DNA of 64,000 bases, taken from the NCBI RefSeq assembly GCF_018141525.1, contig NZ_CP064655.1, forward strand, positions 2,264,501 to 2,328,500, in the 5' to 3' direction. The notes beneath the pieces were generated by a model. The model ran no database searches. It saw only the letters and a program-made list of their open reading frames with translations, and had not been told where the DNA came from. Shown here in pieces: positions 17,434 to 24,947 of the stretch. How positions within the stretch are numbered: position 1 is the stretch's first letter; every line of letters begins with the position of its first letter. A program made the translations under genes and the position numbers. This stretch comes from Miltoncostaea marina (GTDB lineage: Bacteria; Actinomycetota; Thermoleophilia; Miltoncostaeales; Miltoncostaeaceae).

Positions 17434-17730
17434 ATGTCCGTGCCCCACGTCGGCACCCGCGTGACCCTCACCGCCGAGGCCGAGCATCCGGCAGGCGATG
17501 CCGCGGTCGCCATCTCGCTGCTCGAGCCCGACGGCACGGTGACCCACTTCACCGACGCCGACGAGGCCTTCACGGCCTGGCCGGACGGCCTCACCTTCAC
17601 GGTCGACTGGCTGGTGCGCCAGGAGGGCCACCACTGGTGGCGCATCGAGGTGGACGGCCAGATCGCGAGCCAGGCGAGCTTCGCCGTGGCCGCGCAGATC
17701 GTCCCGAGCGCCTTCACCCCGGCGCCCTAG
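17434..17730 (+). CDS. Small beta-sandwich tail protein
   Basis: 98 residues. Beta-rich with TRVTLTAEAEHP, VAISLLEPDGTVTHF and GHHWWRIEVDGQIASQASFAV, the layout of a single bacterial Ig-like unit. It begins two bases after the preceding stop and belongs to the fibre block. Function unknown beyond a structural role. Confidence 0.58.
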   Translation: MSVPHVGTRVTLTAEAEHPAGDAAVAISLLEPDGTVTHFTDADEAFTAWPDGLTFTVDWLVRQEGHHWWRIEVDGQIASQASFAVAAQIVPSAFTPAP

Positions 17731-17733
17731 GCC

Positions 17734-19359
17734 GTGGCCAACCTCGACATCAGCACCGAGAGCGCGACCCCGGTCGCGACGCAGTGGGCGGACGCGATCG
17801 CCGCGGCCGCCAGCAGCGGGGACACGATCGTGCTGCGGCGCCGCTCCGACGACACGCAGGCCTTCTTCGACCTGGGCCTCTCGACCTGGCGCAACTTCGG
17901 CGCGAAGCAGATCGACGTCATGGGCGAGGGCTGGTACGAGGGCATCGCCATCGTCGGCTCCGCCTGGCACCACCTGGCGAACGTGCCGGTGCGGCTGCGC
18001 GCGAAGTTCTCGTTCTCGAACACCAGCAGCGCCGGGAGCCGCTTCTACGGATTCGCCCACGACGGCCTGGGCCCCGGGATCACGGCCGCCGGCGCTGGCC
18101 TCTGGAACGTCGACGGCATCGAGTGGTTCGACTGCCGGCTCAGCAACCGCGACCCGGCCGACGACGGCTGGGGCTCGTCGGGGACCGGCGTCATCCACTT
18201 CCAGTACGGGACGACGCGAGAGGTCTTCGACTGGGTGATCGAGCGCTGCCGCCTGCGCCACATCGGCGGCTTCGACACCTACGGCAAGAACCACGACCAC
18301 ACGGCCTACGGCAAGACCGGGCGCCGCGGCCGCGTGCGAGGGAACCTCGCCTACGAGACCTGCGGCTGGGTGATCCACGGCTACACCGACACGGACGACA
18401 CCTGGCTCGACGACAACACGATCGACCGCTGCTTCGGCGCCTTCGTCGCCAGCGCAGGCACCAGCGACAGCTTCGACGGCACCTACCGCGAGTCGGCGAG
18501 GAACCTCGCCCGGCGCAACATCATCGCCAACCCGGACGGCGGGCCCGAGCACGGCCTGACCGCCCCCAGCGTGATGGCGATGCTCGACCACGACGCGACG
18601 CTCGCCGCGGACGGCCCGAACGTCTACTCGGACAACGCCCTGTGGAAGGGCACCGGGACCGGCATCCTCGTGCGCACCGGGGGCAGCGCGGGCCGCTGGC
18701 AGGACGGCGGCGGCAACCGCACGGACCTCGAGCCCAAGTGGGTCGACCCGGCCAACGGCGACTACCGCCAGACAGCCGACTCGCCGACGAACGCCTACGG
18801 GGCGCCGCTGCTGCGCTACGTCGAGGAGCCCGACCCCGAGCCGCCGCCGCCCACGCCGCTGCTCGGCCTCCACCTCACCGGCGCGTCGGTCGTGGACATG
18901 GAGCTCGCGAGCACCCCGCCGCCAGCCCCGGGCGTGATCCAGGGTTTCGACGTCGGGGGCGCGTCCGACGTCCGCATGCGCGCGCGCACCGCGGCGACGC
19001 CCGCCACCCGCGCCGCCCGCCCCGCCCTTCGGCCGCTCGCCGGCGAGGTGCCGCACCTGGCGTTCCCGCTGCGCCTCAACAGCGACCGGGCGCTCGCCAC
19101 GGTGGAGCAGGACACGCTCGCCGACGTCCGCCAGTGCGTCCACGTGATCGCCCGCACGCCCCGCGGCGCACGGCCGCTGGCGCCCGAGGTCGGCATCGAC
19201 GACCCGACCTTCACCGGCGGCGTGGCGCCGGACGTGATCGCGGCCGAGCTCGAGGGCGACGAGCCGCGCGCGCGGGTGAGCGTCGAGGCGACCGGGCCGG
19301 GCGCGGACGGCAGGCAGACGGTCGCCGTCCGGGTGGCCCTGGCGAGCGAGGAGGACTAG
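17734..19359 (+). CDS. Right-handed beta-helix tailspike
   Basis: 541 residues, GTG start. The stretch from about 60 to 360 shows the turns of a parallel beta-helix (pectate-lyase-like): repeated strands with Asn/Asp-Thr turns such as WFDCRLSNRD, VIERCRLRHIGGFDTYGKNHDHT, RGNLAYETCGW and DDNTIDRCFGAF. Tailspikes of this fold bind and often cut surface polysaccharide; the HDHT region could hold active residues, which is inference. The last 150 residues are proline-rich linker plus a beta domain, perhaps for trimerisation. Confidence 0.7.
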   Translation: MANLDISTESATPVATQWADAIAAAASSGDTIVLRRRSDDTQAFFDLGLSTWRNFGAKQIDVMGEGWYEGIAIVGSAWHHLANVPVRLRAKFSFSNTSSAGSRFYGFAHDGLGPGITAAGAGLWNVDGIEWFDCRLSNRDPADDGWGSSGTGVIHFQYGTTREVFDWVIERCRLRHIGGFDTYGKNHDHTAYGKTGRRGRVRGNLAYETCGWVIHGYTDTDDTWLDDNTIDRCFGAFVASAGTSDSFDGTYRESARNLARRNIIANPDGGPEHGLTAPSVMAMLDHDATLAADGPNVYSDNALWKGTGTGILVRTGGSAGRWQDGGGNRTDLEPKWVDPANGDYRQTADSPTNAYGAPLLRYVEEPDPEPPPPTPLLGLHLTGASVVDMELASTPPPAPGVIQGFDVGGASDVRMRARTAATPATRAARPALRPLAGEVPHLAFPLRLNSDRALATVEQDTLADVRQCVHVIARTPRGARPLAPEVGIDDPTFTGGVAPDVIAAELEGDEPRARVSVEATGPGADGRQTVAVRVALASEED

Positions 19360-20523
19360 ATGGCATACCTCGATCCGGAGGTCGTCTCGGACGAGGTGAC
19401 GGTCGCCGAGGCGATCCTGACCCGGATCGCCGACCAGATCCCCGGCTGGGAGCCCTCCGAGGGCCACGTGGAGACGGCGGTCGCCGAGGCGATGGCGATG
19501 GTGGCCGCCACGATCGCGGCCCTCCTGAAGGACGAGGCGCGGGACGTCTACACCGGGTTCGCCGCCAACATCCTGGGGATCGCCCGCCGGCCCGAGGGCG
19601 TGGCCTCGGCCTCCTCCGACTGGTCGATGACCGACGACGCCGGCTACCTGATCCCCGACGGCACGCACGTCTACATGCGCCGCCCCGACGGCGAGATGGT
19701 GGCCTTCGCCAGCGTCGGGGACGTGACGGTCCCCGCGGGCCAGACGAGCGCCGCCGGCGTGCCGCTCGTGGCGCTCGAGGCGGGCCCACAGGCGAACGGG
19801 CTGGTCGGCGCGGCGGAGGCCTTCGACCAGGTGGTGGGCGTCGCGTCGGTGACCCTGACGACGGTCGCCTCCGGGGGCGCCGATGCCGAGACGATCGAGG
19901 CCTTCGCCGAGCGGGCGGCCGACCGCGCGCGGCGCCTGCGGGCCATCCCCATCACGGTCGACGACTTCGCCGCGATGACGCTCGACCACGAGGCGGTGGC
20001 GCGCGCGATGGCCGTCAACCTCCTCGACCCCGCCGCCCCGCCGGCCCCGGGAGACGACCCCGCCAGCGGCGGCCACGTGACCGTCTTCCCGGTGGACGTC
20101 GCGGGCCTGCCGCTGAGCCCCGCCGACGCGGCAGAGGTGGCGGCCATGCTGACCGGGCCCGAGCGCCCGCTGAACGTGATCGTGCACGTCGAGGAGCCGA
20201 CCTACACGACGGTCGACGTCGCCATCACCTTCCGCCTCGAGCCCGGCGTCGACGGCCCGGCGATGGAGGCCGCCGTGGCGGCCGCGATCTCCGACTACCT
20301 GTCGCCCGCCACGTGGGCGCTCGACGAGGCCGCGCCCGGCCGCTGGCGCCCGCCCGACGACGCGGCCCGGGTGATCCGGCACTTCGACATCGCCCACGTC
20401 GCCGACAGCCTCGCCGGCGTCGCAGGCGTCGTCACGTGCACCGTGAACGGCGGCACCAGCGTGACCATGACCGGCTGGGCGCCGCTGCCCTCGCCGGGCA
20501 CGATCGTCGCGACGGCCGCATGA
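19360..20523 (+). CDS. Baseplate J-like wedge protein
   Basis: 387 residues, ATG directly after the spike's stop. Typical of the gpJ/gp47 family: N-terminal PGWEPSEGHVETAVAEAMA, then AGYLIPDGTHVYMR (the ipaGT-like block), VPLVALEAGPQANGLVGAAEAF, and the C-terminal IDVAITFRLEPG-like strand (VDVAITFRLEPG) and AISDYLSPATW. It forms the baseplate wedge that triggers sheath contraction. Stop overlaps the next ATG. Confidence 0.9.
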   Translation: MAYLDPEVVSDEVTVAEAILTRIADQIPGWEPSEGHVETAVAEAMAMVAATIAALLKDEARDVYTGFAANILGIARRPEGVASASSDWSMTDDAGYLIPDGTHVYMRRPDGEMVAFASVGDVTVPAGQTSAAGVPLVALEAGPQANGLVGAAEAFDQVVGVASVTLTTVASGGADAETIEAFAERAADRARRLRAIPITVDDFAAMTLDHEAVARAMAVNLLDPAAPPAPGDDPASGGHVTVFPVDVAGLPLSPADAAEVAAMLTGPERPLNVIVHVEEPTYTTVDVAITFRLEPGVDGPAMEAAVAAAISDYLSPATWALDEAAPGRWRPPDDAARVIRHFDIAHVADSLAGVAGVVTCTVNGGTSVTMTGWAPLPSPGTIVATAA

Positions 20524-21137
20524 CCGCCGCCGAGCGCGCGCTGGAGCACCTCGGCTTCCTCGCGGTCGACGCGACCTCGGACGCCCTCCTGGCCGCCCTG
20601 GTGGGCGCGTGGATGACGGGCTTCGAGCGCGCGGGCGAGGTGGCCCACGGCGACGGGGAGCTGCCGCCCTGGCGCATCCTCACGGACCCGGCGGTGGCGC
20701 CCCTGTGGGCCCTGCCCCACGCCGCCCAGTGGACGGGCGGCCGGATGCCCCCGCGGCGGGGCGGCGAGACGGACGCCGACTACCTCGCCCGGGCGCGCCG
20801 GGAGGTCGTGTACCCGCGCGGGATGCGCCGCGGCTCGGCCCTGATCGCCGTCGAGACCGCGCGCGAGCACCTCACCGGCGAGCGCAGCGTCATCTTCCGC
20901 GAGGGGCACGGCGGCGACCCGTGGCTGCTGATGCTCGTCACGCGGATCGCCGAGACCCCCGACGCCGACGCCCTCCGGGCGGCCGTGGCGGCGGTGCTGC
21001 CCGCCGGCGTCGTCCTCGACCACGAGGTGCGCGACGCGCGCGACTGGCAGCTGGTCGCCGACACGTGGCCGGACTGGGCCGCCGTCGAGGCCGCCAACCC
21101 GACCTGGCAGCAGGTGCTGGAGGTGCCTGACCCATGA
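20520..21137 (+). CDS. Phage tail protein I-like
   Basis: 205 residues right after baseplate J, the conserved position of the gpI/gp48-like wedge partner. Matches the family's opening helix (ERALEHLGFLAVDATSDALLAALVGAW), the WRILTDPAVAPLWALPHAAQWTGG block and the ending of alternating strand and Trp residues. ATG overlaps the previous stop by 4 bases. With J it completes the wedge and links to fibres. Confidence 0.82.
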   Translation: MTAAERALEHLGFLAVDATSDALLAALVGAWMTGFERAGEVAHGDGELPPWRILTDPAVAPLWALPHAAQWTGGRMPPRRGGETDADYLARARREVVYPRGMRRGSALIAVETAREHLTGERSVIFREGHGGDPWLLMLVTRIAETPDADALRAAVAAVLPAGVVLDHEVRDARDWQLVADTWPDWAAVEAANPTWQQVLEVPDP

Positions 21138-22120
21138 GCGACACCACCCCGCGTCTCGGCCTGCCCATCCCCCAGCTCGCCGACGTGGCGGACATCGAGG
21201 AGGCGCTGCACCCGCTGGCCGCCGCGCTCGACGCGAGCCTCGGGCCGCTGCTGTCGGGCACCGCGGCCGCCCGCCCGTCCGCCGGTACGGCGCGCCGGCT
21301 CTACTTCGCGACCGACGAGCGACGGCTGTGGTTCGACACGGGCTCGGAGTGGGTGCTGATCGACCCGCGCGGCCCGGCGGGCGGCGACCTGGCGGGCAAC
21401 TACCCCTCGCCCGAGATCGCCGCCGGGGCGGTGACGGCGGCCAAGGTCGCCGGCGCGCTCAAGCCGTCCGCCGGCGCAGGATCGGGCACCGAGGCCCTGC
21501 GCGCGCTCGGCACGGGGCCCGGCCAGGCGGCGCCCGGGTCGCACGCCTCCCAGCACGTGCCTGGCGGCGCGGATCCGATCACGGTGCCCGAGGTCACGAT
21601 GCTGCCGTTCAGCGCCCAGCCGGACGGCACCGAGCTCGACCTGCGCGCGACGGACGGGGTCGCGGGCCAGGTGCTCTGGCGCTGCCGCTATCGGGCCGGC
21701 TCCCCGTCGCCGTACCGCTGGCACCCGCTCGGAGCGGCGCCGATCACGGCGCACGCCGACGGCGACATCGGGCTCGCCTCGACCTCCTACCAGGACCTGG
21801 GCGGCCCGCAGCTCGTCATCCCCGCCCCGGGCTGGTACCGGGTGAGCTGGGGCTGTCACATGTACTGGTCGGGCGGCAACCCCGGCACGACCCGCGGCTA
21901 CATGTCGATCGCCGCCGCCGGCCAGTTCATCAGCGGCCAGGACAACATCGCCCTGAAGGGGTCGCTGACCGCGCCGTTCGCGGTGATGTCGCTGGCCAAG
22001 TCCCGGGTGCTCCAGTTCTCGAACCCCGGCCAGACGATCTACGCGGTCTACCGGGGGACGGGCGAGGCGGTCTCCTTCGTCGAGCGCTGGCTGACGCTCG
22101 AACCGCTGCGGCTCGGATGA
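21134..22120 (+). CDS. Tail fibre protein with C-terminal adhesin domain
   Basis: 328 residues. N-terminal TPRLGLPIPQLADVADIEEALHPLAAALDA is the standard baseplate-attachment segment of actinophage fibres. The middle has Gly-rich GGDLAGNYPSPEIAAGAVTAAKV, a common fibre shaft repeat. The last 130 residues form a beta jelly roll with WYRVSWGCHMYWSG, RGYMSIAAAGQFISG and a closing VERWLTLEPLRLG, resembling C1q/TNF-like adhesin tips. Likely the main host-recognition fibre. Confidence 0.75.
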   Translation: MSDTTPRLGLPIPQLADVADIEEALHPLAAALDASLGPLLSGTAAARPSAGTARRLYFATDERRLWFDTGSEWVLIDPRGPAGGDLAGNYPSPEIAAGAVTAAKVAGALKPSAGAGSGTEALRALGTGPGQAAPGSHASQHVPGGADPITVPEVTMLPFSAQPDGTELDLRATDGVAGQVLWRCRYRAGSPSPYRWHPLGAAPITAHADGDIGLASTSYQDLGGPQLVIPAPGWYRVSWGCHMYWSGGNPGTTRGYMSIAAAGQFISGQDNIALKGSLTAPFAVMSLAKSRVLQFSNPGQTIYAVYRGTGEAVSFVERWLTLEPLRLG

Positions 22121-22134
22121 CCAGGGGACGATGA

Positions 22135-22326
22135 GTGGCGCGCCTCAGCGATCGCTTCGACGACCTCTGGCCGCGCCTCGCCCGAGCGATCGGCGTGCTG
22201 CTGGGAGTCGGCGAATGGGTGATCGCGAACGCGATCGACCGGCCAGCGGACCCCGCGATCATCGGGCTCGCGACCGCGCTCGCGCTGCTGCCCACCGCGC
22301 TCGGCAAGCGGGACGGGAACTCGTGA
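22135..22326 (+). CDS. Small two-helix membrane protein (holin-like)
   Basis: 63 residues from GTG 22135. Two hydrophobic segments (LARAIGVLLGVGEWVIA and AIIGLATALALLPTALG) separated by a polar turn with a Pro, and a charged C-terminus, the layout of a small class II holin. An overlapping ATG at 22131 in another frame gives an arginine-rich product and was not chosen. First of the lysis cassette; stop overlaps the next gene by 4 bases. Confidence 0.62.
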   Translation: MARLSDRFDDLWPRLARAIGVLLGVGEWVIANAIDRPADPAIIGLATALALLPTALGKRDGNS

Positions 22327-22445
22327 GCGGCATCCCGCCTCGGTACATGGTCACGGGCGCCGCGCGCCGGCGGCGCCTGTGGGGATGGGCGATCACCACG
22401 GTCGTCGTCGAGACGGCTCTCATCGCGTGGAGGTTCCTCGGGTGA
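22323..22445 (+). CDS. 40-residue single-helix membrane peptide
   Basis: A short gene with GTG start and stop both in 4-base overlaps. The basic N-terminal half (RRRRLW) is followed by one hydrophobic helix (GWAITTVVVETALIAW). Too short for a family assignment. Its place between two other membrane proteins of the lysis cassette suggests an antiholin or lysis accessory role, which is inference. Confidence 0.5.
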   Translation: MSGIPPRYMVTGAARRRRLWGWAITTVVVETALIAWRFLG

Positions 22446-22858
22446 CGGACGACGAGCGCCTCATCGGCGAGAGCGTCGAGCGGCACAACCGGCGCGTGCG
22501 CCGACGCCGTCTCTGGGCGGCGGTCGATCGCTGGTTGGCGCGCGTGCTCATCGTCCTGCTCGTGCTGCTCGCGATCGCCACGTACGTCGAGCGGCAGCAG
22601 CGCAGCGACGCCGACCGCCAGTCGGTCGAGGACCGCCGCGAGCTGGCCGCCAAGCAGCGCGTCGTCGAGTGCACCATCCGGGGCGTCCTCGAGCTGTCGC
22701 GCGATCGCGCGCAGCAGCAGGGGCGGCTCGACCCCGCCTCTGCGCAGGTGATCGAGCGCGCGCTGGCGCCCCTCGAGGACGGCTGCCCGCCGCTCGTGAC
22801 GCCGTCGCAGGTGGACCCGCCGCCGCAGACGCCGCGGCCGGCAGAAGGAGGAGCGTGA
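22442..22858 (+). CDS. Signal-anchor protein of the lysis cassette
   Basis: 138 residues. Basic N-terminus, then one strong transmembrane helix (LARVLIVLLVLLAIATYV, about residues 32-49), then a charged helical region (ERQQRSDADRQSVEDRRELAAK) and a proline-rich end. The layout is like i-spanin (Rz-type) proteins, but an outer-membrane partner is not seen and the host type may not need one. The gene lies just before the endolysin and shares a one-base overlap with it. Confidence 0.58.
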   Translation: MTDDERLIGESVERHNRRVRRRRLWAAVDRWLARVLIVLLVLLAIATYVERQQRSDADRQSVEDRRELAAKQRVVECTIRGVLELSRDRAQQQGRLDPASAQVIERALAPLEDGCPPLVTPSQVDPPPQTPRPAEGGA

Positions 22859-23706
22859 TGGCCCGCCCGCGCATCGTGACGCTGCGCCTGACCAGCCCCC
22901 GGATGGGACGGCCGGCCGGCGACGGCAACGCGGCCCTCGTCGCCGCGGTGCAGCACCGCCTCCGGGGCTACGGCATCGAGCAGGACGGCGCGTACGGGCC
23001 GCGCACGGCGATGGCCGTGAGCATCTGGCAGGAGCGTGCCGGCGCGCCGCACGTCGCCGGCGCCATCGTCCCCGACGAGCTCCTGGTGCTGCTCGGCTAC
23101 CGCAAGATGCCGCGCGACTGGGTGGCCCGGCGCGGCGACCCGGTGCGCCGGCAGGCCGCGCGCGAGGCGCAGGATCGCTACGCCGCGCTCGCCGCCTCGG
23201 AGCGGCCCGCCGGGGCGCTGCGCATCGTGGCCCGCGAGGACTGGTGCGACTTCGCGCCGCGCGCGCGCAGCCTGGCCCTCCACCCGCCCGGGGTGCCCCA
23301 CGTCGTCCACTGGTTCGGCCCGGGCGCGGCGGCCGACGGCTACGACGCCCAGGTGGCGCAGGTGCTGCGCTTCGCGCGCTACCACCGCTTCGACCTCGGC
23401 TGGGCGGACCTCGGCTACAACTGGGTCGTCCTGCGCGACGGCGACGGCGGGCGCTACTGCACGGTCCTCGAGGGCCGTGGGCGCAACGTGCGCGGCGCGC
23501 ACTCGGGCCACAACGTGGCGAACGGCTACCCGGGGGTCCTCGTGCTCTGCGGCACCGGGACCCCGACGCCGACCGTGTCGCAGCTCGTCACCGTCCAGGC
23601 CCTCCGGACCTCGGAGGGCTGGGGCCGCCGCACCGCCCATCTCGAGTGGTACCGCACCTCCTGCCCGGGGCCGCCGCTGTGGTCCTGGGTGCAGGCCAAC
23701 CGATAG
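22858..23706 (+). CDS. Endolysin: peptidoglycan-binding domain plus amidase
   Basis: 282 residues. Residues about 25-80 are a PG_binding_1-like module (AAVQHRLRGYGIEQDGAYGPRTAMAVSIWQ). Residues about 125-282 form an Amidase_2/PGRP-type N-acetylmuramoyl-L-alanine amidase: first zinc His in VVHWFG, a Tyr in DLGYNWVV, GRNVRGAHSGHNVANG, and the Cys ligand in TSCPGPPLW. It cuts the bond between MurNAc and the stem peptide at the end of infection. ATG follows AAGGAGGA; no signal peptide, so it needs a holin. Confidence 0.9.
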   Translation: MARPRIVTLRLTSPRMGRPAGDGNAALVAAVQHRLRGYGIEQDGAYGPRTAMAVSIWQERAGAPHVAGAIVPDELLVLLGYRKMPRDWVARRGDPVRRQAAREAQDRYAALAASERPAGALRIVAREDWCDFAPRARSLALHPPGVPHVVHWFGPGAAADGYDAQVAQVLRFARYHRFDLGWADLGYNWVVLRDGDGGRYCTVLEGRGRNVRGAHSGHNVANGYPGVLVLCGTGTPTPTVSQLVTVQALRTSEGWGRRTAHLEWYRTSCPGPPLWSWVQANR

Positions 23707-23715
23707 GAGGACCCC

Positions 23716-23982
23716 GTGGGTCGCATCGACGCCAAGGTCGCCGCCGGCACGCTCGGCGCCGCGATCGCCACGCTCGTCTGGACGCTGCTCGCCGTCTTCG
23801 TGGACCAGATCCGCGAGATGCCGCCCGAGTCGCTCGCCGTGTGCTCCACCGCGAGCGCGACCATCCTCGGCGCCGTCCTCGGCTACCTCGTCCCCAACGA
23901 GGCCAGCCCCGTGCCGGGCGACGGGGTCAACCTCGAGCGCGCCATCGAGGAGCGCACGGGGGATGCCCGGCCGATTCCCTAG
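23716..23982 (+). CDS. Phage holin
   Basis: 88 residues with GTG start behind AGGAGG (about 23705-23710). Two hydrophobic helices (LGAAIATLVWTLLAVFV and ATILGAVLGYLV) flank a short loop containing DQIREMPPES, followed by a polar tail with many charges. This matches actinophage holins that release the endolysin. Last gene of the late operon; a hairpin follows 30 bases later. Confidence 0.8.
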   Translation: MGRIDAKVAAGTLGAAIATLVWTLLAVFVDQIREMPPESLAVCSTASATILGAVLGYLVPNEASPVPGDGVNLERAIEERTGDARPIP

Positions 23983-24011
23983 CGCACAAGCCGCGATCAC
24001 GACCACGAAGC

Positions 24012-24039
24012 CGAGAGGGCGCCCGAGGGCGCCCTCTCG
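24012..24039. terminator. Bidirectional hairpin terminator
   Basis: A 12-bp perfect stem (24012-24023 with 24028-24039) and a CGAG loop lie between the holin (plus) and the minus-strand triad. No T-tract on the plus side, as is usual in high-GC hosts. Placed to end the late operon and the opposing operon. Confidence 0.8.
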
Positions 24040-24063
24040 TCGTCGACCGGCGCATTGATGCGG

Positions 24064-24375
24064 TCAGTCGCGCCGGTCGTGGATCTTCACCCACTCGCCC
24101 GGCCGGAACGGCTCGTGGTCGGGGATGGTGAGGACGCCGCTCGGGTGCTCGATCGAGATGGACTCGGTCGCGATCGTCGTCCCGTCGGCGAGCTCGACCG
24201 CGAGCCGCGACGTGTCCCCGTCCTGCAACCGCCAGCCGACGGCGCCGGCGAGCGCCGCGACGGCGAACTGGTTGAGGGACACGCCCTCCCGGTGCGCCTC
24301 GTCGATCAGGCGGGCATGCAGGCCCCGCGGCAGCCTCAACAGGATCCGCCCCGACGGCTGGCCGTCGGCGTTCAT
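24064..24375 (-). CDS. Ribbon-helix-helix (HicB/Arc-type) protein
   Basis: 103 residues. Residues 8-48 are a classic ribbon-helix-helix: GRILLRLPRGLHARLIDEAHREG then VSLNQFAVAALAGAVG, as at the C-terminus of HicB antitoxins. The rest is a small beta region (RLAVELADGTTIATESISIEH). Third gene of a leaderless operon with DUF4258 and DUF2283 genes; ATG overlaps the upstream stop by 4 bases. Likely DNA-binding antitoxin and autoregulator of the repeats at 24895-24938; the partner role is inference. Confidence 0.78.
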   Translation of the reverse strand: MNADGQPSGRILLRLPRGLHARLIDEAHREGVSLNQFAVAALAGAVGWRLQDGDTSRLAVELADGTTIATESISIEHPSGVLTIPDHEPFRPGEWVKIHDRRD

Positions 24376-24665
24376 GCCGCGCTCCGCGCGACGTCGAGCG
24401 TCACCTCGCGGTCCGGCACGGCGAGCGCCGAGCGCGCCGCTGCCCGCAGCGCGCCGGCGTCGAGCCCGTAGCGCTCGGCAGCGAGCCCGAGCAGCTCGTC
24501 GAGCTCGTCGCCCGGGTCGAGCACCTCGACGCTGACCGCTCGTCCACCCTCAGCCACGGCGACCACCAGGCCGCGCCCGAGCTCGTCGCCGTAGCGCGCC
24601 TGCCCGGCGGGCTCCTCGAAGTCGATCGCGAGCGCACCGGCCTCGGTGTCGTAGAGCGCGCGCAT
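24372..24665 (-). CDS. DUF2283-like protein
   Basis: 97 residues from ATG 24665, five bases after the DUF4258 stop and with a GGGG stretch upstream. MRALYDTEAGALAIDF, then GLVVAVAEGGRAVSVEVLDPG, fits DUF2283 (a small beta sheet with the 'y..~aD.l~i' opening). An extended helix follows (DELLGLAAERYGLDAGALRAAARSAL). DUF2283 genes commonly sit next to DUF4258 genes; they are suspected antitoxin or partner proteins. A longer upstream extension in this frame is arginine-rich noise and was rejected. Confidence 0.7.
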   Translation of the reverse strand: MRALYDTEAGALAIDFEEPAGQARYGDELGRGLVVAVAEGGRAVSVEVLDPGDELDELLGLAAERYGLDAGALRAAARSALAVPDREVTLDVARSAA

Positions 24666-24670
24666 CCTGC

Positions 24671-24886
24671 TCACCCCCTTCTCGGGAAGACGGACTTCAC
24701 CATCTCCGGGTCGTCGGCCGAGATCACCACCCGGACGACCCGACCGCCGACGCGGGCGGTGTAGCGCGGGTTGCCCTGCTCGTCGGCGTCCTGCTCGGCG
24801 TCGGGCGACGAGACGACGGCCGCCACCTCGGCCTCCGTGATGCCGTACAGCTTCATCCGGCGGCGCGAGTGGCGGTTGAACTTCAT
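24671..24886 (-). CDS. DUF4258 protein (RelE/BrnT-like toxin candidate)
   Basis: 71 residues. Fits DUF4258: HSRRRMKLYGITEAEVAAVV then RYTARVGGRVVRVVISADD and a final MVKSVFPRR, a short RelE-related fold with basic C-terminus. First gene of the triad. The ATG lies only 6 bases from a TATCAT -10 element, so the transcript should be leaderless. Toxic activity is inferred from family and context, not shown. Confidence 0.72.
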   Translation of the reverse strand: MKFNRHSRRRMKLYGITEAEVAAVVSSPDAEQDADEQGNPRYTARVGGRVVRVVISADDPEMVKSVFPRRG

Positions 24887-24892
24887 GGGATG

Positions 24893-24938
24893 ATGATAGC
24901 GCTCGCGATAGCATCACGCAAGCGCGGGCGATAGCATC
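24893..24938 (-). promoter_or_regulatory. Leaderless promoter with GATAGC operator repeats
   Basis: On the minus strand: -35 TTGCGT (24921-24916), a 17-base spacer, -10 TATCAT (24898-24893), then six bases and the ATG of the DUF4258 gene. Overlaid are three GATAGC cores (24895-24900, 24907-24912, 24930-24935); two extend to the 11-mer GCGATAGCATC at 24905-24915 and 24928-24938. The repeats cover both promoter elements, as expected for autorepression by a toxin-antitoxin complex. Confidence 0.72.
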
Positions 24939-24947
24939 CCCCGGTGT

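Noticed and set aside
17281-20397. Very long open frame on the minus strand across the fibre and baseplate genes
   Set aside because: It is antisense to well-supported tailspike and baseplate J genes, consists of low-complexity Arg/Val/Gly/Asp and arises because the third codon base is almost always G or C.
22131-22445. 104-codon frame starting at ATG 22131
   Set aside because: Arginine-rich with no structure. Two shorter overlapping genes (22135 and 22323) give sensible membrane proteins. Its last 40 codons are the real 22323 gene.
24666-24917. N-terminal extension of the DUF2283 gene up to 24917
   Set aside because: It is Arg/Gly/His-rich and antisense-like relative to DUF4258; the ATG at 24665 gives a clean domain start.
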